Shown: positions 47,189 to 56,266 of the stretch, piece after piece | Numbering within the stretch: the stretch's first letter is position 1 | Layout: each line of letters begins with the position of its first letter | Assembly: GCF_003026215.1 (NCBI RefSeq) | Contig: NZ_PYOC01000001.1 | Coordinates: forward strand, 248,001-312,000 | DNA: 64,000 nt | DNA from: Photobacterium indicum | GTDB lineage: Bacteria > Pseudomonadota > Gammaproteobacteria > Enterobacterales > Vibrionaceae | Direction of reading: 5' to 3' | Program-made: the position numbers and the translations under genes | Notes under the pieces: generated by a model | What the model was told of the DNA's origin: nothing | What the model saw: only the letters and a program-made list of their open reading frames with translations | The model's database searches: none

Positions 47189-48661
47189 ATGAGAAAAGAA
47201 ACGGATGTATTAGGCGAGATGATGTTACCCGATGAGGTTTACTACGGTATTCAGACTGTTCGTGCCCGTGATAACTTTGCTGTATCTGGTCGTACGGCGG
47301 TAGATGTACCGCATTATTTGTGGGCCGTAGCGGCTATCAAGCAAGCTGCAGCTAAAGCTAACTGCAAAATTGGTGCGCTAGACGCCACTGTGGCCAAAGC
47401 GATTGTACAGGCTTCACAGGAAATGATGGATCACCGTTTCGATGATCAGTTCCCGATTGACATTTTTCAAGGTGGCGGCGGAACCTCGACCAATATGAAC
47501 GCCAACGAGGTGATAGCAAATCGCGCTAACGAAATTCTTACCGGAAAGAAAGGCTATGATGTTGTACATCCCAATACTCACGTCAATATGGGGCAGTCGA
47601 CTAACGATGTGATCCCTGCAGCGATGAAGATGACTTGCCGTATTAACTTACATGCGCTGATCGCAGAGGTCGCAGCACTTGAAGTCATGCTGGAAGAGAA
47701 AACCCAAGCATTTGATCACGTGGTGAAGCTGGCGAGAACCTGCCTGCAAGATGCGGTGCCTATTACTCTTGGCCAGCAATTCAGCGGCTATTTACATCAA
47801 GTTCACCGTCTGCATCAATCGTTGAAAACAGCAAGCGAACAAACACTTGATTTACCGTTAGGTGCTACGGCGGTTGGTACGGGCTTGTCTACACATGAGG
47901 GCTACCTAGAGCAGGTATATATCGAGCTTCGGGAAATATCGGGTGAACAGTTTATTGCTGAAGATAACTTCTTCGACGGTTTGCAAAATGGCGATACCTA
48001 CCTTGAAGTTGCAGCCCAACTGAAAAAGTTGGCTGCATTTTTATCTAAGATGGCAACTGATTTTCGTCTTCAGGGGAGTGGTCCGCGTGCTGGTTTCAAC
48101 GAATTATTCTTACCCGCTGTTCAGCCCGGCTCTTCAATTATGCCGGGCAAAATTAACCCTGTGATGCCAGAACTGATCAATCAAATTGCCTATCAGGTAA
48201 TTGGTAATGATGTGACTATCACGATGGCGGTTGAAGGTGGCGAGCTGGACCTCAATGTCTGGGAGCCGGTTATTATCAAGGCACTATTTGAGTCGTGTAA
48301 CTTACTAACTAATGCTATTCCATTGTTTGTTGAAAAGTGCCTGAAAGACTTGTTACCCAACGAGCCTGTTTGCCGTGAATATGCGGAGAAAAGCACCGCA
48401 TTAGCCACGGTGATAGCGACTCTGTTTGGCTACAAAGTAGGATGCCGTATTGCTGCGAAAGCCTTCGAACAAAACCTACGTGTGCGAGATGTAGTATTAG
48501 ACGAGCAGTTGCTAACGCCAGAGCAGGCTGACTATTTGTTGGATCCGATGGTTATGACTGATCCCAAAGCCAGTGCGGCGGCAGTCACTCGTTATCAACA
48601 GGAAATAGCGACTCCTCAGAAAAACTTGAACTCTGAGGTTAATACTAAGGAGCCGGCATAA
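47189..48661 (+). CDS. Aspartase/fumarase-superfamily lyase (490 aa)
   Basis: Tetrameric lyase that adds or removes a group across a fumarate double bond. It is closest in pattern to aspartate ammonia-lyase: EVYYGIQTVRARDNFAVSG, DIFQGGGGTSTNMNANEVI, VHPNTHVNMGQSTNDVIP, RTCLQDAVPITLGQQF, and the flexible catalytic loop GSSIMPGKINPVMPE. A longer frame opens at 47174; ATG 47189 has GCAGGG six bases upstream and fits the family start. Next to MmgE/PrpD and Dcu genes it may act on an N-substituted aspartate (such as iminodisuccinate-type compounds) rather than plain aspartate. That is inference; plain aspartase remains possible. Confidence 0.85.
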   Translation: MRKETDVLGEMMLPDEVYYGIQTVRARDNFAVSGRTAVDVPHYLWAVAAIKQAAAKANCKIGALDATVAKAIVQASQEMMDHRFDDQFPIDIFQGGGGTSTNMNANEVIANRANEILTGKKGYDVVHPNTHVNMGQSTNDVIPAAMKMTCRINLHALIAEVAALEVMLEEKTQAFDHVVKLARTCLQDAVPITLGQQFSGYLHQVHRLHQSLKTASEQTLDLPLGATAVGTGLSTHEGYLEQVYIELREISGEQFIAEDNFFDGLQNGDTYLEVAAQLKKLAAFLSKMATDFRLQGSGPRAGFNELFLPAVQPGSSIMPGKINPVMPELINQIAYQVIGNDVTITMAVEGGELDLNVWEPVIIKALFESCNLLTNAIPLFVEKCLKDLLPNEPVCREYAEKSTALATVIATLFGYKVGCRIAAKAFEQNLRVRDVVLDEQLLTPEQADYLLDPMVMTDPKASAAAVTRYQQEIATPQKNLNSEVNTKEPA

Positions 48662-50019
48662 TGGCTGACTCCTTAATACTGCAAATCGCACGTTGGTGCG
48701 TGGGTCTTCGGTTTGAAGATATTCCTGATGAAGTTATCGATATAGCCAAAACAGCATTGACCGATTATGTTGCCGTCACTATTGCCGGTAGCGATATGCC
48801 AGTTGCCAAAAATCTTCAACAGTTTGCCATTCAGCGTGCGCCACAGGGTAATTGTAGTGTGTTTGGCACTGAACAAAAAAGCAATATGGCTTATGCCAGT
48901 TATGCGAATGGGGCTGCATCTCACGCCCTTGATTTTGATGATGTGAGCTGGGCGACGATTGGTCACCCAACTGTGACTGTCGCTCCCGTGGCCTTTACTG
49001 TAGCCGAAGAGCGGAAGCTGGATGGTGCGAGCATTTTACGAGCTTATATCGCAGGCGTTGAAGCTCAACATCAGATAGCAAGATGGGTGATGCCGCAGTT
49101 GTCTGAGCAGGGATGGCATACCACCCCGACGATTGGTGTTTTTGGATCAACTGTTGCTGCTGGGATCCTGCTTGATCTTGATGAAGATACCTTAGCTCAT
49201 GCGCTGGCGATTGCCGCGTCGTCGGCATCCGGCGTTCGAGGGAACTTCGGTAGTCAAACCAAAGCGATGCATGCAGGGTTGGCAGCGTTTAACGGTATCA
49301 ATGCCGTTGAGTTGGCAATGATTGGTGTAACAGGGAAGCCCAATGTGATTGAGTCTGCTGATGGTTTCGCTCAGTGTTTCACCGGTATTACTACCCTCGA
49401 AGGGGCAGAGGTAACATTGGGTAAATACTGGGACCTGAAAGAAAACGGTCTGGTTTTTAAGCAATATCCGTGTTGTAGCGGCAGCCATCCTGCCATTGAT
49501 TGTTGGGATGCTTTTTTGCAAGAAAGGTCACTAGGTGCTGATGACATTGAGTATTTACAGGTTGGCGTGAGCTTACTGGGGCCAAGAGAGCTGGTGTGTA
49601 ATTGCCCCCAAAATGCCATTGAGGCTAAGTTTTCAATGCAATATGCCCTTGCTGCTCGATTGATTCATGGTGGGGTGGGTTTGACTGAATTTACCGATGA
49701 AGCGGTATTGGATCAGCGTATTCAGGCGCTGATGCTGAAGATTCAGATGCGTATTGATCCCGAACTCGAAGAACTGGGATTTATCGGTACGGCTCCTGTC
49801 AAAATCAGGGTTTATCTAAAAAATGGCGAGATGATCAGCCTCGATAACGATCTCGCGAAAGGTAACCCAGAAAAGCCCTTTTTACAGGAAGAAATAGACC
49901 GGAAGTTTATGGCCTGTGTTGTAGCCAAATATGGCGAAAATCGATGCCTGTACTGGCTAACAGTATTAGCGCATTTAGAAACTGCAACGTATGAAGAACT
50001 TAACCAACTCCTGAATTAA
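48661..50019 (+). CDS. MmgE/PrpD-family protein (452 aa)
   Basis: MmgE/PrpD superfamily, which includes 2-methylcitrate dehydratase, cis-aconitate decarboxylase and iminodisuccinate epimerase. Family blocks: DEVIDIAKTALTDYVAVTIAG, NGAASHALDFDDVSWATIGH (the conserved HxLDFDD), GHPTVTVAPVAFTVAEE, FGSQTKAMHAGLAAFNG and KQYPCCSGSHPAIDCWDAF. The ATG overlaps the stop of the lyase gene by one base. No prpB or prpC is nearby, so methylcitrate dehydration is unlikely. Epimerisation of the lyase substrate is a reasonable guess. Confidence 0.88.
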   Translation: MADSLILQIARWCVGLRFEDIPDEVIDIAKTALTDYVAVTIAGSDMPVAKNLQQFAIQRAPQGNCSVFGTEQKSNMAYASYANGAASHALDFDDVSWATIGHPTVTVAPVAFTVAEERKLDGASILRAYIAGVEAQHQIARWVMPQLSEQGWHTTPTIGVFGSTVAAGILLDLDEDTLAHALAIAASSASGVRGNFGSQTKAMHAGLAAFNGINAVELAMIGVTGKPNVIESADGFAQCFTGITTLEGAEVTLGKYWDLKENGLVFKQYPCCSGSHPAIDCWDAFLQERSLGADDIEYLQVGVSLLGPRELVCNCPQNAIEAKFSMQYALAARLIHGGVGLTEFTDEAVLDQRIQALMLKIQMRIDPELEELGFIGTAPVKIRVYLKNGEMISLDNDLAKGNPEKPFLQEEIDRKFMACVVAKYGENRCLYWLTVLAHLETATYEELNQLLN

Positions 50020-50044
50020 TAACGGGAGTGGAAGGAGGTATCCA

Positions 50045-51349
50045 ATGATTATATTTCAAATAGTATTGTTATTAAGCGCGATTATTCTTGCTGCTCGTTT
50101 AGGTGGTATCGGGGTAGGGTTGGCGGGGGGTTTAGGAATGGCGATTGCTGTTTTTGGGCTTGGCTTACCACCGGGAGATATTCCGGTCTCGGTGATTTTG
50201 ATCATTATGTCCGTGATCTTGGCGCTATCGGTGATGCAGCAAGCGGGCGGTATGAACTACATGGTAAATTGCGCTGAAAAAATGCTGCGTAATAACCCTA
50301 AGTACATCAATATTCTGGCTCCAGCCACTACTTTTGTGCTAACGACACTTGCGGGCACGGGTTATACGGCAATGTCGGTATTGAATGTTATCCAGCAAGT
50401 CGCCAAGGAAAACGGGGTTCGTCCTAGCCAGCCGCTAAGCTCGGCAGTTGTTGCCTCTCAAATCGCGATTACCGCTTCGCCGATTTCGGCAGCGACCGCT
50501 GCGATGTACGTCGTGGTTGAAACGATGGGGGTAAGTTTTGGCACTGCGCTAAGCGTGATCATGCCTGCTGCCTTGTTTGGTACTGTTGTTGCCTCATTCG
50601 TAGCAAGTCGGCAGGGGTGTGAGCTGAAAGATGATCCAATCTTCAAAGAACGTGTCGAGAAAGGGTTGGTAAACTTTACGCCGGAAGAGCAGAAACAGAT
50701 TGAACCGACGATTGAAGCCAAGCGTTCGGTGTGGTTGTTCCTTGGCGGTGTGTTATTTATTGTCGCCTTGTTGTTGTTTAAACCGCTGCTAGGTCATGCC
50801 TTGGGTTCTCGTGACATCATCGTTATTGTGATGCTGCTAACCAGCTTTATTATGGCAATGGTGTGTAAGGTTCAGCTTACTTCAATCAAGAAAGCGCCGA
50901 TTTTTGCTGATGGTGCAGAAAGCTTAGTCGTGATCCTCGGTATTGTTTGGTTGAGCTCAACCATTATTGGGGTGCATATCCCTGAGATAAAAATACTGGC
51001 GGGTGATGTACTAAATGAGTATCCGGCGCTGCTGGCGGTCGTCTTCTTTGGTACATCGGCTTTGCTGTTTAGCCAAGGAGCAACCAGTGCTTTGTTAGTG
51101 CCAATTGCAGCGTCGCTAAATGTTGACCCAGCTACAATCTTGGCCAGTTTTGTTGCGGTGAGTGCGCTGTATATGACCAATATTTATCCAACAACGGCTT
51201 TCGCCATTGCAACGGATGACACTGGCTCTTTCCTCAGCAGTCGGTGGAATGGCTCCTTCATTGTTAACCATCCGTTCTTCCTGCCGGGCATGTTGGGTAT
51301 CGTGGCTGCTGTACCGTTCGGTTTTATACTGGCGAATATTTTTGTCTAG
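50045..51349 (+). CDS. Anaerobic C4-dicarboxylate transporter, DcuA/DcuB family (434 aa)
   Basis: Inner-membrane exchanger for aspartate, fumarate, malate and succinate. The start IIFQIVLLLSAIILAARLGG, GGIGVGLAGGLG, NPKYINILAPATTFVLTTLA, SAVVASQIAITASPISAATA and a late IYPTTAFAIATDDTGS match DcuA/DcuB. About ten to twelve helices. A GGAGG site lies close upstream of the ATG. As last gene of the LysR-controlled operon it probably imports the lyase substrate and exports the product. Confidence 0.92.
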   Translation: MIIFQIVLLLSAIILAARLGGIGVGLAGGLGMAIAVFGLGLPPGDIPVSVILIIMSVILALSVMQQAGGMNYMVNCAEKMLRNNPKYINILAPATTFVLTTLAGTGYTAMSVLNVIQQVAKENGVRPSQPLSSAVVASQIAITASPISAATAAMYVVVETMGVSFGTALSVIMPAALFGTVVASFVASRQGCELKDDPIFKERVEKGLVNFTPEEQKQIEPTIEAKRSVWLFLGGVLFIVALLLFKPLLGHALGSRDIIVIVMLLTSFIMAMVCKVQLTSIKKAPIFADGAESLVVILGIVWLSSTIIGVHIPEIKILAGDVLNEYPALLAVVFFGTSALLFSQGATSALLVPIAASLNVDPATILASFVAVSALYMTNIYPTTAFAIATDDTGSFLSSRWNGSFIVNHPFFLPGMLGIVAAVPFGFILANIFV

Positions 51350-51386
51350 CAGGCTCAAAAGATGGTGTTTGGCATTATTGCCTTTG

Positions 51387-51420
51387 TAAGGCTGGTTATG
51401 ATAGTTAAACCCAGCCTTAT
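51387..51420 (+). terminator. Hairpin after the dicarboxylate operon
   Basis: A perfect 9-bp stem TAAGGCTGG/CCAGCCTTA (51387-51395 and 51411-51419), 38 bases after the dcu stop. The U-run is weak (TATTAG), so efficiency is uncertain. Confidence 0.6.
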
Positions 51421-51569
51421 ATTAGTGGTAATGAAATGTTGAACGTTATTTGAGCGCTTCAAAAAAGCCCTAAATGCAAGTTTAGCTAACGACTTTTTTC
51501 TTATGTATTAGTCTTATCATACTCGAATTATTTTTAGGCTGAGAGTAAGTACATGCTGAGATGTAGAGT

Positions 51570-52772
51570 ATGACTGGCGAACAAATAGGGTATTTTAGCG
51601 CTAAATATTTGTTAATCATTATCTTATTTTGTTCTCATGTTGGACATGCAGAAGATCGTGACCTTCGTGCTTTTCAGCATGGCTTAGATATTCTGCCGTT
51701 ACCGAATGGCCACTATGTGTCAATTTGGTCTTCTGTTGTATCAGAGAAATTACAATTATCAAATAATGATAAGGAATGGAGCCATGACGTATATATGGCT
51801 TCATTTTCCAATCTCTCTACGCGACTCTCTCCTGAATTATTAATTTCTGCACCTGATCATACTGCTCAAGAGCCTGCAAGCTCAGCAATAAGCCGTGATG
51901 GTCATATCATGGTGACGATGGAAGATGCTTATCAGGCTAAGCATGAATTAATGCAATCTTATGCCGTGTTTGATACTCAATTTAAATCGATAGCCCCTTA
52001 CCAACAAGTTGCTTTTGATGGCGGGCATTCGGGGCATGTTGCTGCTGTTGATAATCTCTTTGTTATATTCTTTTCTGAAGGGTGGGTAGACGGAGGCGGG
52101 GTTGATGATCTTGGCTCGGGTGATGATGTATTGCTTAAAACTTATAATTCAATAGGAAAAGAGCTAGGGCAGCTTTCTGTATCTGTTGGTGACAATCATC
52201 GTGATTGGTGGCCAATATTAGCGGGTTCTCAGCATGTTGCACTATTGCTATGGCAGAGATTTGTTGATGATAAAACAGATGCTCAATTAATGTATTCGAT
52301 TTATGATCCAATAAAAAACACCTTGCTTAAGCAACCAGTGGCACTTCGTGACGATGTTCAGTACTACACGTATGATGTGCAATTTTTGCCTACCGTGAAT
52401 CGATTCTTAATTACTGGCACGAAGGAAAATAATACAGGTTTCGCATACTTAATTGATGAGCAAGGGTCCGTTGTAAATGCACTCAGCATGTTACCTCCTT
52501 TTGTGCGTGAAGCTCAGCCTGCGATTATTGATTACCAAAATGAAGTGGAGCCACATAAGGTAGTGGAAAGAGTTGTCTATCCCATTGCCCCGTCGGGTTT
52601 GGTTGTACTTGATGTGAATAAAACCAGTATTAGTATCAAGCAGCGATTATACGATCCTTATTTATGGCAATACATCGGTACTGATGGGGTGTTTTTAGAT
52701 GAGCAAACCGTTTATTTTCACACATTGTCGCAATATGGATTAAAAGAGCTACGTTGGCATATTCAAAAATAA
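51570..52772 (+). CDS. Secreted protein of unknown function, possible beta-propeller (400 aa)
   Basis: A signal peptide is likely (hydrophobic 11-24, cleavage near HVGHA). The mature part is a run of beta-rich segments with repeated turn-like motifs (FDGGHSGHVAAVDNLFVIFF, DNHRDWWPILAGSQHVALLL, TYDVQFLPTVNRFLITG), which resembles a propeller-like repeat protein. No catalytic motif is seen. DDLGSGDDVLL is acidic and could bind calcium. Ribosome site is weak. I do not recognise the family. Confidence 0.7.
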   Translation: MTGEQIGYFSAKYLLIIILFCSHVGHAEDRDLRAFQHGLDILPLPNGHYVSIWSSVVSEKLQLSNNDKEWSHDVYMASFSNLSTRLSPELLISAPDHTAQEPASSAISRDGHIMVTMEDAYQAKHELMQSYAVFDTQFKSIAPYQQVAFDGGHSGHVAAVDNLFVIFFSEGWVDGGGVDDLGSGDDVLLKTYNSIGKELGQLSVSVGDNHRDWWPILAGSQHVALLLWQRFVDDKTDAQLMYSIYDPIKNTLLKQPVALRDDVQYYTYDVQFLPTVNRFLITGTKENNTGFAYLIDEQGSVVNALSMLPPFVREAQPAIIDYQNEVEPHKVVERVVYPIAPSGLVVLDVNKTSISIKQRLYDPYLWQYIGTDGVFLDEQTVYFHTLSQYGLKELRWHIQK

Positions 52773-53074
52773 AGCTTTGTTGATGAAGTATTGATTCTTC
52801 GATCTTTTTATCATTCTATTTTTATGCTGCGTAGATATATTACGCATCAATTACGACAACAGATACTAGCAACATATTGATACTGCTTTAACTATCTCAT
52901 TAATCAGAATTAAGACCTGCCATTTAAATATACCCTGAATTATAGGGTAGCTACGGTAATAAATATCAGCGTTTTTGACTGTCTTTACAGTTAGAGGAAA
53001 TATGCGACTTACCTTTGTTGAGGTAGTTACCTGTATAAATTAATAATAATGAGTTTGCTAGGTTTTGGTATCTT
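52773..53074. other. Intergenic region before the diheme peroxidase gene
   Basis: About 300 AT-rich bases; promoter of the peroxidase gene presumably lies here. I see no gene or clear hairpin. Confidence 0.4.
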
Positions 53075-54436
53075 ATGACTACTTCCAATGTATTGGTTAT
53101 GGTCGTTATTTTGACTACTGTTGTTGCCTGCAATGATAGTTCTGATGACACATTGAATAACGACGAGCTAAACAATGAAACTCCCACTGTCGTTTCCGAT
53201 AGTACTGTAAATGCAGAAGAAAGCACTGAAAATTCTGAGGAAAATAATACCTCACCGCCTGATGATACTATTGATCTATCACCAGCAGACCCTCCACCAG
53301 AAGATCCGACAGTACAGCTATTCGATAAGGATGGTTTACCACTGCCAGATTTGAGTATTCTCCACGACTACGAAGCTTATTTAAATGCGAGACCAAGCTA
53401 TTACATGGACGCAGGTGCGCGTTTTGGTAATGTGGTCGATCAAGATAATACGCCTGCAGATAACAATGTTTCGAATGCGGGGGCAATGCTTGGTCGAGTG
53501 CTTTTCTACGATATTCGCTTGTCGGCTAACAATACTGTGGCTTGTGCGTCTTGCCATATTCAGCTACATGGGTTCTCTGATCCTGAAGTGCTGAGCAATG
53601 GCTTTGATGGCGGTAAAACAGGTCGTCATTCTATGGGGTTAACCAATGCCACTTATTATTCTAGAGGCCGTTTCTTCTGGGATGAGCGAGCGGGTACGCT
53701 AGAAGAGCAGGTGCTAATGCCCATTCAAGATAGTGTTGAAATGGGAATGAACTTACTCGATCTTGAAGTTAAGTTAGGACTAACCAGTTTTTATGCTCCT
53801 CTATTTTTAGCTGCATTCGGTGATGATGCAATTACCAGCGATCGTATATCAAGAGCACTAGCACAGTTTATTCGCTCTATGGTGAGTTATGGTTCTAAAT
53901 ATGACCAAGCCTTTACGGTAGGTGGCTCTGATACTCCGGATTTTAGCGCCGTTTTTTCTGAGCAAGAACTACGAGGCTTAGAGCTTTTTTCTGGTGTGCC
54001 AGATGATAATTCAGATTCACTTGGCTGTGATACTTGTCACCAGACATCAGCGCATGCGGCCGACAATAAACACGTAAATGGTTTAGATGCCAATACAAGT
54101 GCTGATCAAGGTGTGGGAGGTGGTTTCTTTAAAGTGCCCTCACTGCGTAATGTCGCGGTAAGAGCCCCCTATATGCATGATGGTCGTTTTAGTAACTTAG
54201 ACGAAGTGATTGAATTTTATAATAGCGGTGTTCAGGCGCACCCTAATTTAGCCCCTGCGCTAAGGCGAAGGAATTCTTCTAATGGTCGTCCGGTACGTTT
54301 TGATCTTAACGAAGAAGAGAAAGAGGCGTTGGTCATGTTTCTTGAAGCATTAACTGACGAAGCGTTTTTAGTGAATCCCATTTTCAGTAACCCTTTTCCT
54401 GAGGTTATAAATGAAGAAAGCGAGCCTGAATCATAA
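53075..54436 (+). CDS. Diheme cytochrome c peroxidase-family lipoprotein (453 aa)
   Basis: Periplasmic CCP/MauG-type protein. The signal segment ends TVVACN (Cys19), a lipobox. A low-complexity acidic linker follows (Asp/Glu/Asn/Ser/Thr/Pro, about 20-80). The two c-type heme sites are CASCHIQLHGFSD and CDTCHQTSAH. Also typical are GRVLFYDIRLSANNTVACAS, TYYSRGRFFWDERAGTLEEQ, FFKVPSLRNVAVRAPYMHDGR and SNLDEVIEFYNSGVQAHPNL. It probably reduces peroxide or performs oxidation at a surface-exposed site. Acting alone, with no partner cytochrome nearby. There is no strong ribosome site before the ATG. Confidence 0.92.
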   Translation: MTTSNVLVMVVILTTVVACNDSSDDTLNNDELNNETPTVVSDSTVNAEESTENSEENNTSPPDDTIDLSPADPPPEDPTVQLFDKDGLPLPDLSILHDYEAYLNARPSYYMDAGARFGNVVDQDNTPADNNVSNAGAMLGRVLFYDIRLSANNTVACASCHIQLHGFSDPEVLSNGFDGGKTGRHSMGLTNATYYSRGRFFWDERAGTLEEQVLMPIQDSVEMGMNLLDLEVKLGLTSFYAPLFLAAFGDDAITSDRISRALAQFIRSMVSYGSKYDQAFTVGGSDTPDFSAVFSEQELRGLELFSGVPDDNSDSLGCDTCHQTSAHAADNKHVNGLDANTSADQGVGGGFFKVPSLRNVAVRAPYMHDGRFSNLDEVIEFYNSGVQAHPNLAPALRRRNSSNGRPVRFDLNEEEKEALVMFLEALTDEAFLVNPIFSNPFPEVINEESEPES

Positions 54437-54503
54437 ATAATGACTCGACTCGCTAGTGTGCTATTAATGCTTCATTAATGACGTTTGGATTGCGGGGGAG
54501 GGT

Positions 54504-55127
54504 TTATCCACCCCATCCTTTACTACCGGATGATGATTTGCTGCTGTTCCAGCTCGACTTCGCTGAAACCGTTGAGCCAAACCCACCACGAGAGATCGTA
54601 CGGTTGACTGTTGCCTTGGGTTTCATCTGATCTTTCGATACTCGGACTTTGGTTTTTTTATAGCTACTACGGCCGTAATCATTACCATCTGCCGTCGTCC
54701 AGCGATCATAAAAAATACTTCCTGGGTATGATGAGCGGAACATTGGCTGTGAATAATAGCCACGGTTGTTGTTGTTAATCATTCGGCTGAACATGAAGCC
54801 TGCCATTGCTGGCATAAACCAATTATTCTGTTGCGACTGTACACAAGCATTGTTACCAAACTCTGCTGCACAGTCGTATTGGGTTTGATATTTTGGTGCT
54901 GTGCGCTCTGCTTCTGCTAGCGCATTCTGATAGGCAGCTTGGCACTCACTGGTGTAGCTAGGGTTGTCATCGACACAGTCGTTTAACCCTTGATAAATGG
55001 ATGCTTCACTGCTGTTATCAGTACATCCAGATAACACACCTGCAAAAGCGACAGTAACTGGCGCAACAGAATATGTGCGCCAATTTTTTCGCATACTGGC
55101 TAGTACAACCTGATTACTTCGTTTCAT
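54504..55127 (-). CDS. yjfM: DUF1190 lipoprotein, YjfM/YgiB family (208 aa)
   Basis: Envelope protein of the YgiB/YjfM family. It starts KRSNQVVLASMRKNWRTYSV, then a hydrophobic segment ending GVLSGC, a lipobox with an unusually long N-region as in YgiB. SIYQGLNDCVDDNPSYTSEC and the AEFGNNACVQSQQNNWF block are the family core; the Cys-rich part may form disulphides. The C-terminal end is Ser/Gly-rich. The frame opens at 55154, but AGGAG sits eight bases upstream of the ATG at 55127 and the family start is there. It is the last gene of the yjf operon and the likely partner of YjfC at 41581. Confidence 0.9.
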   Translation of the reverse strand: MKRSNQVVLASMRKNWRTYSVAPVTVAFAGVLSGCTDNSSEASIYQGLNDCVDDNPSYTSECQAAYQNALAEAERTAPKYQTQYDCAAEFGNNACVQSQQNNWFMPAMAGFMFSRMINNNNRGYYSQPMFRSSYPGSIFYDRWTTADGNDYGRSSYKKTKVRVSKDQMKPKATVNRTISRGGFGSTVSAKSSWNSSKSSSGSKGWGG

Positions 55128-55138
55128 TTTGGCTGCTC

Positions 55139-55555
55139 CTAGTAAGTCATACAAGCGGCATTCAGTAGACCAACAGATACAGAGGTTGCCGCCATAAGAA
55201 TACCTGCCGGTATTTCGCCAGCTTCAATACGTTCAACAATTTTTGGCATAAAACCAAAGCGAACGATAACGAAAGCAATAAGCTGAGCAAGAAGCGCCAC
55301 AATGCCCCAAACGGCAAAGTCGACTAAGTTTACCGAGTTACTTGCAGCCCCAGCAATGGCAATGCTGTAACCAATAATTGAACCCGCCAACGCGATTGCA
55401 GCCGCGATATTTTTATCTTCTTTAACCAGTTTCCATTCGTCGTGTGGCGTAATGCGAACATAGACAAATTTAAACAACATCAAGAAAGCCAATGACATTG
55501 AGAAATAGAGAAGAAAAGAGCCAAGGCCTGCCAGCGAATTTGCTAAAACATCCAT
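55139..55555 (-). CDS. yjfL: DUF350 inner-membrane protein YjfL (138 aa)
   Basis: Four-helix membrane protein. Helices near 5-28, 48-70, 78-98 and 110-135. DUF350 pattern SLAGLGSFLLYFSMSLAFLM and AIALAGSIIGYSIAIAGAAS. Function is unknown; the family is found with PspA-like and DUF2170/DUF2491 genes, as here, suggesting a role in membrane-stress response. It ends twelve bases before yjfM. Confidence 0.93.
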   Translation of the reverse strand: MDVLANSLAGLGSFLLYFSMSLAFLMLFKFVYVRITPHDEWKLVKEDKNIAAAIALAGSIIGYSIAIAGAASNSVNLVDFAVWGIVALLAQLIAFVIVRFGFMPKIVERIEAGEIPAGILMAATSVSVGLLNAACMTY

Positions 55556-55586
55556 GTGGATTCCTAAATAAGTAAGTTATTACAAA

Positions 55587-56222
55587 CTAGCCAATGAGCT
55601 TAAAGTCTGTAGGGGATAGATTTATACCAGTGCTCGTGGCTAAGCAGCGTTCGGCACGGTTATGGATTATCTTTTCTTCACCTGATACTAAAACAGATTC
55701 AAAAATGTCATTGCCCACTTCACGTTCATAGATCATAACAAATTGATCGGTCTCGCTAATTGAACCATTTTCGAGCCAGGTTTTTTCTGTCATCGCGACG
55801 GGTTTACTGTTGTCCCATACTTTATCAAACGTATGGCCTTCGAGTTCCCACGTTGGCTGTACAATTTGGTTATGGAGCAAATGCTTCCATTCCGATTCCG
55901 TATCAATCGGTTTGGTATCGTAGAAGTAATACAGTTTCACTTCACTGACATCGGCTTCTGTTTCACCTTGGGTTAGCACTTGAATAAAGCCTTCGTCATC
56001 CGTGTAGTAGCGGATTAAACGCGTTTGCTCATCAAGCTGAACGACGCCAACGGCTTTGATAAGCTGAGTACGTGATGCACCCTCGATAACAAGATCCGGT
56101 TCAATAAGGCGAAGTTTAAGATCATCTAGTTCAAACGCTCCACCAAGCCTTAATCCTAAGATTTCAGGGCTTTTAGGTACGCTAACTTCAGGCGTTGTTT
56201 TCTTTTTAAACCAATTAAACAT
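55587..56222 (-). CDS. yjfK: DUF2491 protein YjfK (211 aa)
   Basis: Cytoplasmic acidic protein of the DUF2491 family. Starts MFNWFKKKTTPEV, then PEILGLRLGGAFELDDLKLR. YYTDDEGFIQVLTQG and SEWKHLLHNQIVQPTWELEG are conserved-looking blocks. It lies between the potassium channel and yjfL in a tight row. Function unknown; linked to the PspA-type YjfJ by context. Confidence 0.9.
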   Translation of the reverse strand: MFNWFKKKTTPEVSVPKSPEILGLRLGGAFELDDLKLRLIEPDLVIEGASRTQLIKAVGVVQLDEQTRLIRYYTDDEGFIQVLTQGETEADVSEVKLYYFYDTKPIDTESEWKHLLHNQIVQPTWELEGHTFDKVWDNSKPVAMTEKTWLENGSISETDQFVMIYEREVGNDIFESVLVSGEEKIIHNRAERCLATSTGINLSPTDFKLIG

Positions 56223-56266
56223 GTTGCTTCCTAAACGGTTTCAGAAGAATATCAAATAGAGATTTA

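Noticed and set aside
53507..54100. CRISPR or tandem-repeat array in the peroxidase region or elsewhere
   Set aside because: No regularly spaced direct repeats were seen anywhere in the window.
54464..54480. Terminator between the peroxidase gene and yjfM (ATTAATG/CATTAAT)
   Set aside because: The dyad is perfect but wholly AT-rich with a 3-base loop and no T-run; too weak to call.
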